Source of the DNA: Manduca sexta | Lineage: Eukaryota > Arthropoda > Insecta > Lepidoptera > Sphingidae | NCBI RefSeq assembly: GCF_014839805.1 | Contig: NC_051141.1 | Coordinates: forward strand, 19,724,777-19,788,776 | Direction of reading: 5' to 3' | Length of the DNA stretch: 64,000 bases | Shown here: positions 1-10,215 of the stretch, piece by piece | How positions within the stretch are numbered: the stretch's first letter is position 1 | Layout of the letters: every line of letters begins with the position of its first letter | Made by a program: the position numbers and the translations under genes | The notes under the pieces: generated by a model | What the model was told of the DNA's origin: nothing | Database searches by the model: none | What the model saw: the letters and a program-made list of their open reading frames with translations, nothing else

Positions 1-24
1 ATGACAATATTATGTATTCACTAG

Positions 25-120
25 GTTCCGCTTGACGCGCTCGTGACGCTCAACATGTATCACGGGACCGTCGACAGCGACGATGAGGAAGTTGTGGCCC
101 TGCGTACAAAAATATCAAAG
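25..120 (+). CDS. Internal coding exon of an unidentified gene (5' part outside window)
   Basis: A GC-rich block in AT-rich surroundings is bounded by a splice acceptor (ttcactag) and a donor (gtacca). It reads in one open frame of exactly 32 codons, phase 0 at both ends, starting VPLDALVTLNMYHG, followed by an acidic stretch VDSDDEEVV and a basic end RTKISK. The sharp change of base composition at both edges and the clean phase argue for a real exon. The upstream exons lie before the window. The next exon may be the one at 2561-2608, which also enters in phase 0. I do not recognise the protein; the charged, low-complexity character would suit a C-terminal tail, but this is inference. Confidence 0.6.
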
Positions 121-2560
121 GTACCATAACATAAGGCAACTCATCTAGTGCAATCATATCAAACAATAGCAGACGAGCGCAAAGCACTCCCTTGGTGTTC
201 CTTGAAAAACGCTGTGACGAGTGATTTGCTTCTCTGATTATTTCTGAGCAAATATCTGTTTAAGTTCCCGGGAATCGATCAAGTAAACTGTTAAAGTTAT
301 GAAGTTATATCTATTGATTTATAAAATTACAGTTAATTACCAATTGATTTATAAATGCAGTGATTGGGAATTTATTTACGAGTGTAGTCCGCACTGAAAA
401 CGCTATATATAATGCAGTTTTTAAATTTGTCTGTACTGAAGTATATGGAGTACTAAAGAGGGACCAATTCTAAATATTATTTCATTAAAAAAAACATTGG
501 CTCCAAAGAAAAATGTTTTATTATTACTTTCATATAACTCAAATCTGTAGGTAAAAGCTAGCGCAAGTTATCAAGAATTAAATTTGAGTCCGCAAATTTG
601 CTGAACAAATTGAAACTTTAAACGCTTTTATACATTAACTTCAAACGAAATGTATTTGTTTTAATATAAAATAATGTAAAGCCTTCTTAGTTTATTTTAG
701 TGAAAAAAAAACAATTGTTGGCGAAAATAGTTAAAAAGCGATTTGTAATTTTCAATTTTTTCAGCTACTTTTATGTCTGACTGGATACGCGGTTATCTCT
801 ACACAATCTAATGCATACATATATTTACTCTGTGTATAAATGAGTATAGAAATCCATTGCAAATATATCATCAGACAGACGCTAGAGTATAAGCTATCAT
901 ATACTATTTTATCAACAATTAAAATCATCTTTATCTCTATTGACGTAGAGAATTGACAAAAATTGCTTATTATAACACTACTATTATTTATTTGTATGGA
1001 AAGATTTAAAATAGGAGTTATCGTACGCTGTCCCAAGCTAAGCAGGCCTATACTAACAGATAGGTCTACACCTATAAGGGTTAAAACTTATTGGTAGTTG
1101 TAATGTCCTTAGGAGCGTAAAGAGACACAGCGTATAGTTGATAGCACGGTTTATTTCCAATTGCCGTATTACAATGACATTCTTACAAACTACCGCCGAA
1201 AGTTACAATAATATTCCGCTTAGTGTTGCATACACTACAGTAGTTCTAATAGAAACAATATTGGAAGGTATCACAATATTTCCTTAATTTTTTGCTTCGT
1301 TGACATAAAATGCATATCCTGACATTGCTCGGTCTTCCATCGGTACTTGCACAGCTGTACCCCGTTTATTTGGCAGGTCATTGCACTAATCTAGTATTAT
1401 ATATGGAGTATTTATTATACCTTTGAGCGTGTTTCATGACTACAAAGCCTGGGGTTATGCAGCCGACGTATTGTTAACGAGGAGATGACGTCTGTTTTTA
1501 TACGCTTTTAAAAAATATCATAAATACTGATTGTATTATTGTTTTTTATGTGTTTAAAGCGTCTCATCGACAAGTATAATACGCCATATTTCATATAAAC
1601 ATTTTGAGACATACGTTAGGACATATGTAAAGAAATTCTTGATAATGTTTTTACGATCAAAGTTTATGGAGATCATCATCATCATTTCAGCCGGGAATCG
1701 TCCACTGCTGGACATAGGCCTCCCCCATTATACCTCCTCCGCTATAGGGACCGATTATTGAGATGTACAAAAATATCTAAAAATCAAAATTTGCAGTAGG
1801 TAAACATCCATAGATGTATTGTTTATCTCTAGATTGAACCCCGGCAAACGTTTTATTGACTCACGACTGCGCCCGGGACCCGCGAGCGCCCCAAATTTTC
1901 CTTATCAGAAAGGGACAGTAGTACACGCCAAGTTTCAGAACTGAAAGTAGGCCATCGATTATTATTTTTGGCAAACCTGATCGTGGTTTAAACCGGTATT
2001 TTTTTTGTATGGTCCAAGTGGGTCACCATATGGTAAGTGACCAATGTGCCATCAGGCGGTTCTTCCAAAACTGAGAACTTAATTTGAACGAAGTAATAGT
2101 AGTGCATAATAGTTTAGCATAATTCGTTTTGTAACATCAACTGTAAAAGTAGGATTTAAGGTTGAGTTTCAATAGATTGAGTCTACACCACGTCCATCTG
2201 AACTAAATATTGACCCTTTTAGTTGATATTGAGTTCACGTGCTCAGGAATTAATGTTCGCTCATTATAATAAATCTTTTGCTGTAGATTCTTTAAACTTG
2301 TGGGTTATGAATGAATTGGAAATTCACATCATAAAATATCGTTCATTCTTAATTTTGCATCTCTAATATTATCAGAAATTCAATTTATATTACCGAGACT
2401 TAGAGTAGCTTTTTGAATACATAGATATAATCGTATCAGGCTAACATTAGCAGCCTCAGTGTGTCCATTGATGAACATAAGCCTTGATAAAAGTAAGAAA
2501 ACTTATCAAACGATAAATACAATGTATTCTAAATAAGTGTGTAACTAATCAGTGACTAAG
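121..2560 (+). other. Probable intron of the gene tail; mostly featureless AT-rich DNA
   Basis: This is the proposed intron between the exons at 25-120 and 2561-2608. It contains a short lepidopteran-type dispersed repeat fragment at 1673-1750 (a CAT run, then a stretch around cgtccactgctggacatagg, which I associate with the 3' part of a moth/butterfly non-LTR element). A GC-rich patch at 1840-1925 could not be identified. No credible exon was seen in the rest. Confidence 0.3.
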
Positions 2561-2608
2561 GCTAGTGAAGCAATGGCAGCCGGCACCAAAGAGAAGCAAG
2601 CCAAGTGA
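2561..2608 (+). CDS. Candidate terminal exon with stop codon and poly(A) signals
   Basis: After the acceptor-like sequence cagtgactaag the frame reads ASEAMAAGTKEKQAK and then TGA. AATAAA follows at 2620-2625 and again at 2644-2649, with a T/G-rich stretch after the second, the usual arrangement of an animal poly(A) site. Phase 0 entry fits the phase 0 exit of the exon at 25-120, so the two could be the last exons of one plus-strand gene with a 2.4-kb intron. The tract before the acceptor is not pyrimidine-rich, which is the main weakness; a branch-like ctaat lies just upstream. No function can be assigned. Confidence 0.35.
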   Translation, partial: ASEAMAAGTKEKQAK

Positions 2609-2619
2609 CAGGACAGAAA

Positions 2620-2649
2620 AATAAATACTTCATACACATAAGAAATAAA
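2620..2649 (+). terminator. Poly(A) signal region
   Basis: Two AATAAA hexamers lie 12 and 36 bases after the stop codon of the candidate terminal exon, inside a short direct repeat (aataaatacttcata twice). A T/G-rich stretch follows at about 2660-2680. This supports transcript ending here if the exon is real. Confidence 0.35.
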
Positions 2650-2659
2650 TACTTCATAA

Positions 2660-3730
2660 GTGCCAGTTTGTTCTTCCAAGTAGGCGCGATTTATTCATTT
2701 GCGTGCTTATTACCATCAGCCCTAAACAATTGAAGATAGGAATTATATGCATCATCGATATACGAGTATATGTACTACGTACAAATGCATTTAGTTTTCT
2801 ATTAGTAGCTGATTTGACTAATATTATAAATGAGAAAGTTTATGAAAATGTTTTGACGTTTGGATATTTATTTATATTTGTAAGTAAACGCAGAAATTGA
2901 TTTGAAAGAAATTTGGAACGCGGATAGAACATAATATCTTAACATAAGCCACTTTTTACCGTTTCCCATAGGATTATTTAATGAGATTCTTTAAACAGAA
3001 GAGGTCATGGATCTATATTTCATCAATTATTGCTTAAAGAAGCCCGTCTGAACATGGGCAATGAAAAGATAATTCTTGAGCGCGTTGATGTATTCGAGTC
3101 TTGAGTGATATTCAAAAAACGAATATTGCTAGCATTAATGTCTTGACTATTCTTAACAATTATTAATGCGTGTGAGGTTTAAGGTTTGTTAATTGAAGCA
3201 CGACTACTTTGATGTGATATTTTTGAAGATTTAAACAACTTATAGTCAGCCCTAAATAAATATACTTTCATTGGAAGATGTTCCATATGATGAACATAGT
3301 TATTCATACATTCACTCATCACATATACAAAGATCCGTATTAAACAATTTTTTCTACTTAAACATTTTATAATCCCTTTTGTGTTCATTACACTCTAGGT
3401 AGCTTTCTGGGAATAACTTTAACTAAATAAAAAACGTTCTTATTTAACAAATAGAAACATTCAATTAAATTGCTAATATTGTCGGATGCTGTAAGGGAGA
3501 AAATTGAAAGCCTGCAAGTGGAACTAAGTGACTGTCGGTTAATTGTTATTATTAACGTACAAGGTTTGTTATTCTTTTGTGGCGGAGTTGAAACGATAAT
3601 TCATTTCAACGGTTAGAAAAGGATTATATTACTTCCTTTATTATTTAACGATTCAATTACGTTGTAGAGAAAAATGATAAGTTATTAACCAGTGTGCTAG
3701 TATAATGAATTAACGTAAAATAACAATGAA
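2660..3730. other. Intergenic stretch, nothing supported
   Basis: AT-rich DNA with only chance frames. One stretch at 3483-3540 reads with a coiled-coil flavour (REKIESLQVELSDC) but lacks clear splice borders, so it is not called. Confidence 0.3.
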
Positions 3731-3734
3731 TTAC

Positions 3735-4020
3735 TAGTGGTAGGTCTCTTATATATGAGATTCCGCCTGGATAGGTACCACCGCAATGTCTATTTGCTGC
3801 CAAGAAGTATGTCACTGTTGTGTTCCGCTTTGAAGAACATTATAGCCAGTGTAACTACTGGACATAATAAGACTTAACATTTCATGTCTCAGGATGGCGA
3901 GCGCAGTGTAATACCAAACAATACTTTGTAAATAAAGGTGTTGGATGGTGTTTCTACTGTTTACGTCATTCGTATAGCTTACCATCAGGCGAACGGCAAG
4001 CACGTCTCGTCATTCAAAGC
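3735..4020 (-). repeat. Family B interspersed repeat, copy 1
   Basis: About 290 bp, recognisable from its two ends: ggtaggtctct on the left and cttaccatcaggcgaacggcaag then caaagca on the right. The same unit occurs about nine more times in the window in both orientations. It has no terminal inverted repeats and no open frame, so it is either a SINE-like element or the 3' end of a longer retrotransposon. Orientation is arbitrary: plus means reading from the TTGCTTTGAATGACG end. Confidence 0.8.
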
Positions 4021-4439
4021 ATTAAAAAATGATTCTTACCAATTAACGTTTCTAGTTACGGTATTTGGAAGTTCCAAAACTTCTAATAGCAACGAAAGAG
4101 ACATGTTAACATTTATTCTTAAGGAAACTAAATTAATATTGATTAATAACTTTAAAATCTTCTTTGCAACATAAATTTAACGTTTACTAATTTCTACGTA
4201 ATTGTTGATTTATGCGATAATATTCTAATATTACCGTTGGAGTTGTGATATCAACTGTTTAACATCCATATGGGATCAAAAACGTCCCGTGCATCAAAGC
4301 TCGAGGTTTTGCTGACAGCTAAATTTGTATTGATTCCTCGTTGATCCGATACGTAGAGTGCATTTGGTTTAAATCTAAATAGTTTCAAATAACATTGCTG
4401 GGAGCATTTGTAATTTTTTTTTATTAGTTTCGCACACAC

Positions 4440-4665
4440 AAACAATCACACATTTGTGCCCGAACGGGTATGAAGAGGCGTAACCAGGGCACCCATTTTT
4501 AGTGTGTTCTGTCCCATGATGTAATAGGAGGTGGGCCTATCGGCATATCGGGCACAAATTCTAGACTCCAGGCTGATACTGAGCAGAAAATTCCAAATAT
4601 CACTTTGCCCGACCCGGAATTCTAAACAAGAACCTCAGAGCTCTGCCGTAAGTATTAGTATCAAC
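4440..4665 (-). repeat. Family C tRNA-type SINE, diverged copy
   Basis: It matches the copies at 53335 and 56525 over the stretch from the cgggtatg...gaggcg region through tcgggcacaaattctagactcc to cactttgcccgacccgg. The tRNA-like head is badly decayed (the B box reads as aattctaaac in place of gattcgaacc), so the copy is old. Confidence 0.75.
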
Positions 4666-4669
4666 TTAT

Positions 4670-5330
4670 GATAAATGCGATACAATCCTGAGATGCCATA
4701 GCGAAAAATATTTGAATGAATCAGTACATATCCCATGTTACTCAAAGTTCACTCAAATCTAATAAATGATTTTGTTTGGCTTTGGATTACCTTTCCATCA
4801 ACAACTTGTACTCCGTAAAAACCCCGCAAGTTATAATCTGACCTGAGAATCGAATCCAAAAACTTCTGTTCTACGTCACATACAACTATGCCAGATAATT
4901 AATAGTTTATCAACAAAAAACAATTACACCTCACATCGGTTTGCGGTTTGGACAAAACCTACGAGTTCAATGCAATATAACGTTTTTAATTGAAAGCATT
5001 CTGTTGATGATTAATGAATGACCTATCGAATTGAAAGCAGATTTTCGTGTCATGGGTACGGCGCGGCTGTATGTAGGTTACGCAAATATTTGCACTTATT
5101 TATAGTAATTTGTGCACCAATACGGTGGGTTTTGTTTTACAAAATACGCATTATGGCTGTCAATGGTCCCTGAATGCTTATATATAATTTACATGTTGTA
5201 GATAATGAAAATAATGTAGATTGGAACTTTTGCTCTGAAACCCGAGTAGATATCGCCGCATTATTCATTTGCTACCATGTCTTTTGACCGCTGCGCGTAT
5301 AACCAATTAACTAGATATTAGATGTTTAAG
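4670..5330. other. Intergenic stretch, nothing supported
   Basis: AT-rich sequence without repeat-family matches or credible coding frames. Confidence 0.3.
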
Positions 5331-5529
5331 TTATTATATATTACAATATTAAATATCTCAGCGCAGAGAGACGGTGCTGTGACAGGCAAGCTACCCGCCT
5401 CCCAATCTGTGATAAACTTAGCCGCTCCAAGGTTACCCACCTCAACACTTCCCACTCCCGATTGATCCTGGGAGGTCAACGACAGCCGCTCTGTTTATAA
5501 ACAAAACACGCTGCCTCTGCTAATTAGAG

Positions 5530-5537
5530 TATAAATA
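5530..5537 (+). promoter_or_regulatory. TATA box candidate
   Basis: TATAAATA lies in a locally GC-richer stretch (5360-5570). An ATG at 5573 sits 36 bases after the box, leaving room for a start site near 5560 and a very short leader, as is common in insect cuticle and chorion genes. This is a sequence-pattern inference only. Confidence 0.3.
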
Positions 5538-5572
5538 AGGCAAGTAGAACGCGCCATACGACACCGTCTATT

Positions 5573-5668
5573 ATGGAGGTATTTTTGATAACTATTTATT
5601 ATTGCTCGTCATTTTTATGTTTAAGGCTATGGGTTAATGCTACCACAATTTATTGGGATGGGTGTTAA
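5573..5668 (+). CDS. Candidate first exon with signal-peptide-like start, weak
   Basis: The frame from ATG is 31 residues long and hydrophobic (MEVFLITIYYCSSFLCLRLW, then an NAT sequon), ending in TAA. It could be a signal-peptide exon cut short by a donor, either ATGGAG|GTATTT at 5578 (phase 0) or GATGG|GTGTTA near 5661. The block at 6011-6205 opens in phase 0 after a poly-T acceptor and would fit the first donor. The promoter-like context is the only reason to list it. A chance frame is the alternative. Confidence 0.2.
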   Translation: MEVFLITIYYCSSFLCLRLWVNATTIYWDGC

Positions 5669-5699
5669 TAATGAGACTACATTATGAACGCAAAACTAC

Positions 5700-5987
5700 T
5701 ACTTGTGGTAGGTCTCTCATTTATGAGAGTCCTCTTGAGTGGGTACCACCGCAATATCTATTTGCTGCCAATCAGTGTGTAGTCACTATTGTGTTCCACT
5801 TTGAAGAACATTGTAGCCAGTGTAACTACTGGACATAATAAGACTTAATACCTCATGTCTCAGGGTGGCAAACGCAGTGGAATATCAATACTTGTAATTC
5901 AAGGTGTTGATGGTTTACGGGCGGTCGTATCGATAACCACCAGGTGAATGGCATACTCATCTCATCATTCAAAGCAATAAAAAAACA
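5700..5987 (-). repeat. Family B interspersed repeat, copy 2
   Basis: Nearly full-length copy from ggtaggtctctcatttatgag to tcattcaaagcaataaaaaa. It lies between the TATA/ATG candidate and the exon-like block at 6011, so it would be intronic if those belong together. Confidence 0.8.
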
Positions 5988-6010
5988 AAAAATTCACGAT
6001 TTTTTTATAG

Positions 6011-6205
6011 ATACGGCCCCGTATTCATATCACCGTCGCCGCAGCACCCACTCATCAGAACTCAAAACCCGGCATTTCATGCATAAATAATTTCGCAATC
6101 CGTAAAACTCACAAAATGTATTCGGAATTATTCCCAAAAAGACACGTGTCCCAATTCCCTTTGAAGCGGCGCGCTGAAGTTAAACCCGATTACAAACTGG
6201 ACTAA
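6011..6205 (+). CDS. Exon-like open block after a strong acceptor, uncertain
   Basis: The acceptor gatttttttatag is followed by 64 open codons and TAA, beginning IRPRIHITVAAAPTHQNS and ending KRRAEVKPDYKLD. Base composition is higher in GC than the flanks. It has no in-frame ATG until residue 36. The start (acggccccgtattcat) also resembles the ends of MITEs found elsewhere in the window, so it may be part of a transposon. No family is recognised. Confidence 0.2.
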   Translation: MRPRIHITVAAAPTHQNSKPGISCINNFAIRKTHKMYSELFPKRHVSQFPLKRRAEVKPDYKLD

Positions 6206-6357
6206 AGCTTTGGGGCAATAGAATTTCCTAATACTGACACTGTTTTTAAAAGCAAAATAAAATGTTTTTTATCGCATAGGTATAGTTGAACTGGGTGTAA
6301 GGTTCATTGATTCTCAAACACAATCAACACAGACTTTAAGACATTGTGACTACGTCC

Positions 6358-6495
6358 AGTCCCCCCCCCCGTGACGACGAAGACTGCAAAGTCTTCGAAA
6401 CGTCGGGAGAAATTTAAAATATAAAAGACGGTATAAAATCTGAAAACATTTTTGATTTTAATCTCTAACATTCTCGTAAACATAAGAAAACATTA
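6358..6495 (+). repeat. Family E retroposed repeat, copy 1
   Basis: The unit runs from a C-run through cgaaacgtcgggaga and ends in ctaacattctcgtaaacataagaaa. Other copies lie at 13500, 14360, 40255, 55195 and 60365. The copy at 40255-40326 is flanked by an 11-bp duplication, which shows that the family moved by target-primed reverse transcription. Confidence 0.7.
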
Positions 6496-6809
6496 TGCAA
6501 CACATTCTTTTTGTTTTTCGTATAATTATGAGATGTCGAGAAGTACATTTTGCACTCAATATGGTGTCACGTATTTTAATTTAATAAGTATATTTATTGT
6601 GGTTCTAGAATTCGTTAAAAAACGTGCCCGCATCAGTTCAGCGGCTTCGAAACTGCGAAACATAGAAATAAAAGTATGTGCTTATTTTTTGTTACATGCG
6701 AATGACGGAGAATACGCAAAAATACATTGCAAAGATACACACCAATTTAATTTATACGGATTACAAAATCTATAAAACCTCTATGTAACGATAAAAAAAT
6801 ACATTAAAT

Positions 6810-7217
6810 TTATTGATACTCCAAAACACTGTAATGTCCCGCGTCCAAATACCCTGAAAAGAGAAGATGTTTCACTGTCCCTCCTCTGCCGTAGTCTATA
6901 GTACGCGAACATCCTTGTCTATGCACCTTGAACGTAAAGCTCGGGTACAATTCACTCACGCAATGCAATTCTACATGACCGGCGTACTCTCCGTCCCGGG
7001 ACATCAAAATTTCATAATCTTGGGCACCCTTAATGTCCATCCCGTAAGACCTGTCTCCAATTATAAAGTCTTTATATCGATTCCAATTAGTGATTATTCG
7101 ATTGACAACGTTAAGTCGAATCTCTCGGTGTCGCTCTTGAGTGCCGTAAATACAATACGAGACAGATCTAAACATGCAATTCCCGTCTCCTCTGATGGGT
7201 ATCACTCGCCGGGACAT
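6810..7217 (-). CDS. OTU-family cysteine protease domain protein (putative deubiquitinase), intronless
   Basis: The 135-residue frame is almost exactly one OTU domain. Near the start is IRGDGNCMFRSVS, the family's catalytic Asp11-Gly-Asn-Cys14 loop. The middle has GEYAGHVELHCVSELYP, which matches the usual aromatic-Gly-Gly...Glu-Leu...Ser-Glu stretch, and the end has GHYSVLE with catalytic His128. OTU proteases cut ubiquitin chains. The frame has no stops, no intron and no flanking domains. An in-frame TGA lies 33 bases upstream of the ATG, so it is a short single-domain product or the last exon of a larger one (a phase 0 acceptor caaaag lies 27 bases upstream of the ATG). Stand-alone OTU frames in animals are often cargo of transposons such as Helitrons; repeats flank this one on both sides, though none visibly contains it. 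The fold call is strong; the status as a host gene is not. Confidence 0.8.
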   Translation of the reverse strand: MSRRVIPIRGDGNCMFRSVSYCIYGTQERHREIRLNVVNRIITNWNRYKDFIIGDRSYGMDIKGAQDYEILMSRDGEYAGHVELHCVSELYPSFTFKVHRQGCSRTIDYGRGGTVKHLLFSGYLDAGHYSVLEYQ

Positions 7218-7729
7218 AATTAGTCGATTATCGATTGTTATCTTTTGTCATCGTCGCGTCACTACTGTTGACATAACTCGTGAAATGACTTATGAGTTTC
7301 AAAGAATTATTGTAAAGGATTTCTTAGTATTTCGTTTAAAATATAATTTGTCACGGATATATAATTTTGATTCACTGTTTTACAATATTTATTTATGTGT
7401 ATAATTCCGTAAATTCCGAAACGTTGACTTAACATTGACAGATATTTTAGGGGTGCGTGAGTGGAAAAATAAAACCAGTGAGTTTAAAAATGACGGAATC
7501 TATTATCGTTTGTGTGTGTATTGGTTAATGGTGAGTTTTTTTAGTTTATTAGTATACAGTTTGTATACGTGATGCCATTCTGATGACTTCATAAGTTGAG
7601 AAGTTTCTTCTTGATTATATTCACGTTAAATGTGCAATGAGCAGTTGAATGACATGACAAGCAGTCAGCTCCTTCGATGGCAAGCGGTTTTTCAAATATT
7701 TTTTTATCATACCACTGCACCTGGTAGTA

Positions 7730-7925
7730 AGTGGAATTAGGTTTTGATAGAATATTGGCTAGCGATCCCTCGACAGCCGACACAATTACGCTAGTCTATT
7801 TGAAACTGAATATACACAGGCTGATCCCGGAACGCGATATATTCAATTGGACAATTACGGCGGATTCGACACCTTGTGTACGGCGATATCCCGTCGGATA
7901 CAAGAAACCTGCCACCAGCAATTAC
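7730..7925 (+). repeat. Family F interspersed repeat, copy 1
   Basis: It shares gacacaattatgccgg-like, acacaggctgatcccggaac and ggcggatt...acaccttgtgtacgg segments with copies at 17765, 26403, 29105, 31262, 54208 and 58585. No coding capacity; class unknown. Confidence 0.7.
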
Positions 7926-8131
7926 TAACCTGACTGAAATACGCACTTTGGCGAAAACATGGACATTTTCAAAATTGCCTTCCATTATGTTCAGGAGCTG
8001 GCACCGCAGTTCGTTCTAGACTTACGAAAGATGTAGCTAGTATAAATTATGCATTTCCATTAGCACAGTATACTCCCCTACCTCTGGGATTAAGTCTCCC
8101 CTCCCGCGAACATCATTATTACTATCCGTCG

Positions 8132-8466
8132 CATAATAATATAATAATAATAATATCAGCCCTGTATTATATACTTGCCCACTGCTGAGCACGGGCCTCC
8201 TCTACTACTGAGAGGGATTAGGCCTTAGTCCACCACGCTGGCCTAGTGCGGATTGGTAGACTTCACACACCGTCGTAATTCCTATAGAGAACTTCTCAGA
8301 TGTGCAGGTTTCCTCACGATGTTTTCCTTCACCATTAAAGCGAACGATAAATTAACAAAGAATACACACATGATTTTTAGAAAAGTCAGAGGTGTGTGCC
8401 CTTAGGATTTGAACCTGCGGACATTCGTCTCGGCAGTCCGTTCCACACCCAACTAGACTATCGCCC
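8132..8466 (-). repeat. Family A tRNA-derived SINE, full copy
   Basis: Read on the minus strand it starts with a tRNA-like head (A box as tagtctagttggg, B box as ggttcaaatcc), then the body with ggaaaacatcgtgaggaaacc and ggcctagtccac-type segments, and ends in ATT/AAT microsatellite. The frame of 65 codons on this strand is repeat sequence, not a gene. Confidence 0.9.
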
Positions 8467-8469
8467 CTT

Positions 8470-9905
8470 TTTTTTAATAATATAATATAGTAAAGTATAA
8501 TAGTAATATAAATAACAATGTGGCATATTGTAAAAAAAATATTAAACACCGTATATTTTAATCAATTTCCAAAAACAAAAATATGCTATTTTGAATTATT
8601 TTAGACCTATAACTATTCACCCTAGCATGGCACTATGTCTGCACTGAGTTTATGTAAAACAATGTTGATGGAAGATTTATCCTTAGACGACAGCATACCG
8701 GGCTTACACCCGCCGACTGGACGATGTCAAACCCATAGAATTCCAATGCGTATCACAAACAAAGCAACTCTATAACTTTAATTTTTATTTTTAGCCATTC
8801 TTATTCGAAACTTAAACACTTATAAACCAAAATTAACATGAATATGGCAATAAAAATAAGCGTGAGTCATTCGGAGCGGGTGATTGTAACTATTGTCCGT
8901 CTCTTTCACTCGTGCGCGTGAGAGTAAGACGGCAACAGCGGAGCGCATTCCACGGTGACGTCATACCCGACTCGAGTGATAAAGATTCCTTTTACGCGGT
9001 CCCCTTTAGTGTTGTCTAGCAATTTTGTCATTGGACATATTGGTCTTAAATGTGTAAAGTTTGAGGTGCCGGGGTCGATTTTCGGAAAGGGAAATTATTA
9101 TTTAAAAAATATTAAACAATTGTCGTCCCTGCCTACCCATTTGTTGAAAGCGTGATTTTATGAACATTGTTTTATATATAAATGCACTTGCGATGGTACA
9201 TTTTTTATATGATTGTAATATTATGACTGACAAAAAATTGGAGGAACAAGATTTTGATACAAAATTACTATTACATTTGTCGTACTTGATGACAAAATCA
9301 CATATTCTCACATATCGCTAGAGATAATAACACCGCGAAGTTACAAAACAAGCCAAATTGAATTTGATACTTACCGAACTAAACTCATGATTGATAATCC
9401 CAAAATTTTGTTTTGGCGCTTACGCCGTATTGCGTTTACCCGACAATATTTTGCCAGCAGCAACTCCAGTAATCAAAAATACATAACATTTAACCCTTAA
9501 AATTACACAATGCTTTTCACTAAACAGTTTCAACGACCTACAAACCTACAAAAATGGTATTTACTATGGACCACAAAAAGATGCAAGCCAGTTGCACTCT
9601 CTCCACAGTAAAATACTAACTCAGCTGTCAATATTGATGTATTTAGGTATATAGTCTGGCGTTCTTAGGTATAAGCAAAGATAAACAGACCGATAACAAC
9701 TGGAATGTTCTCTATATATATTATGATCTCATTATAGACAAATGTAAACATAGCCCAATATGTTTGCCGCTGTGTGGTTTATGAGTGTAATGGAACGGAG
9801 GTCACGGGTTTGATACTCCAGTCATGTTTTTGATAACTTGTATTTATAATCATTAGACGTGGGGGGTGAATGACAAAACTCTATTTATTATGTGGTAGGT
9901 GCACC
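8470..9905. other. Intergenic stretch with one GC-rich patch
   Basis: Mostly AT-rich and featureless. A GC-rich patch at 8860-9005 (cgtgcgcgtgagag, then cacggtgacgtcat) resembles one at 31710-31790 by its gacgtca core and is probably an old repeat. A minus-strand ATG at 9394 sits 14 bases before a good donor (GTAAGT), but no second exon in the right phase was found. Confidence 0.3.
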
Positions 9906-9910
9906 GAACA

Positions 9911-10215
9911 ATGACGTATATTCTATAGACACGAACGTCCATATAAACTATTTGTTCAAAATCTGAACTAAAATGGCAACTAAAACGTCACTGTGTTAAC
10001 CTATTTATTCACTTGAACAAAAATAATTTTACTTATATGACTAATATTTTTCATTCAAATCCAAGTTTACACTTAGACTCGAGTTCTTATATCATGAGTG
10101 CCACTCCTTACACAACCACAAGCTGTAAATATTAACCATAATAGTCAGTTTGAATGGATATCAAATCATTTGAACACAGTGAATGTTCGGAACGCCAAAT
10201 CTAGTACGTAGTACA
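9911..10215 (-). repeat. Family D interspersed element, copy 1
   Basis: About 300 bp from tgacgtatattctatagacacgaacg to gccaaatctagtacgtagtacata. Both ends are conserved in all copies (16150, 23073, 32860, 43106, 57896). It has no open frame and no convincing terminal inverted repeat. Plus orientation is taken as starting from the atcgatatatatgtactacg end. Confidence 0.85.

Noticed and set aside
1673..1750. Coding exon around cgtccactgctggacatagg
   Set aside because: It is a short fragment of a common lepidopteran dispersed repeat and its frames are broken.
6452..6775. 107-codon plus-strand frame beside the OTU frame
   Set aside because: It begins inside the family E tail and lacks an ATG at its start, motif or composition change.
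6867..7223. 118-codon plus-strand frame
   Set aside because: It is the antisense shadow of the OTU frame, which carries the recognisable motifs.
8352..8549. 65-codon minus-strand frame
   Set aside because: It starts in AT-rich flank and runs through the head of a family A SINE; the homologous frame occurs at 41559-41789.
9394..9407. Minus-strand ATG and donor as first exon of the OTU gene
   Set aside because: Its exit phase does not match the only acceptor position that keeps the OTU frame open.
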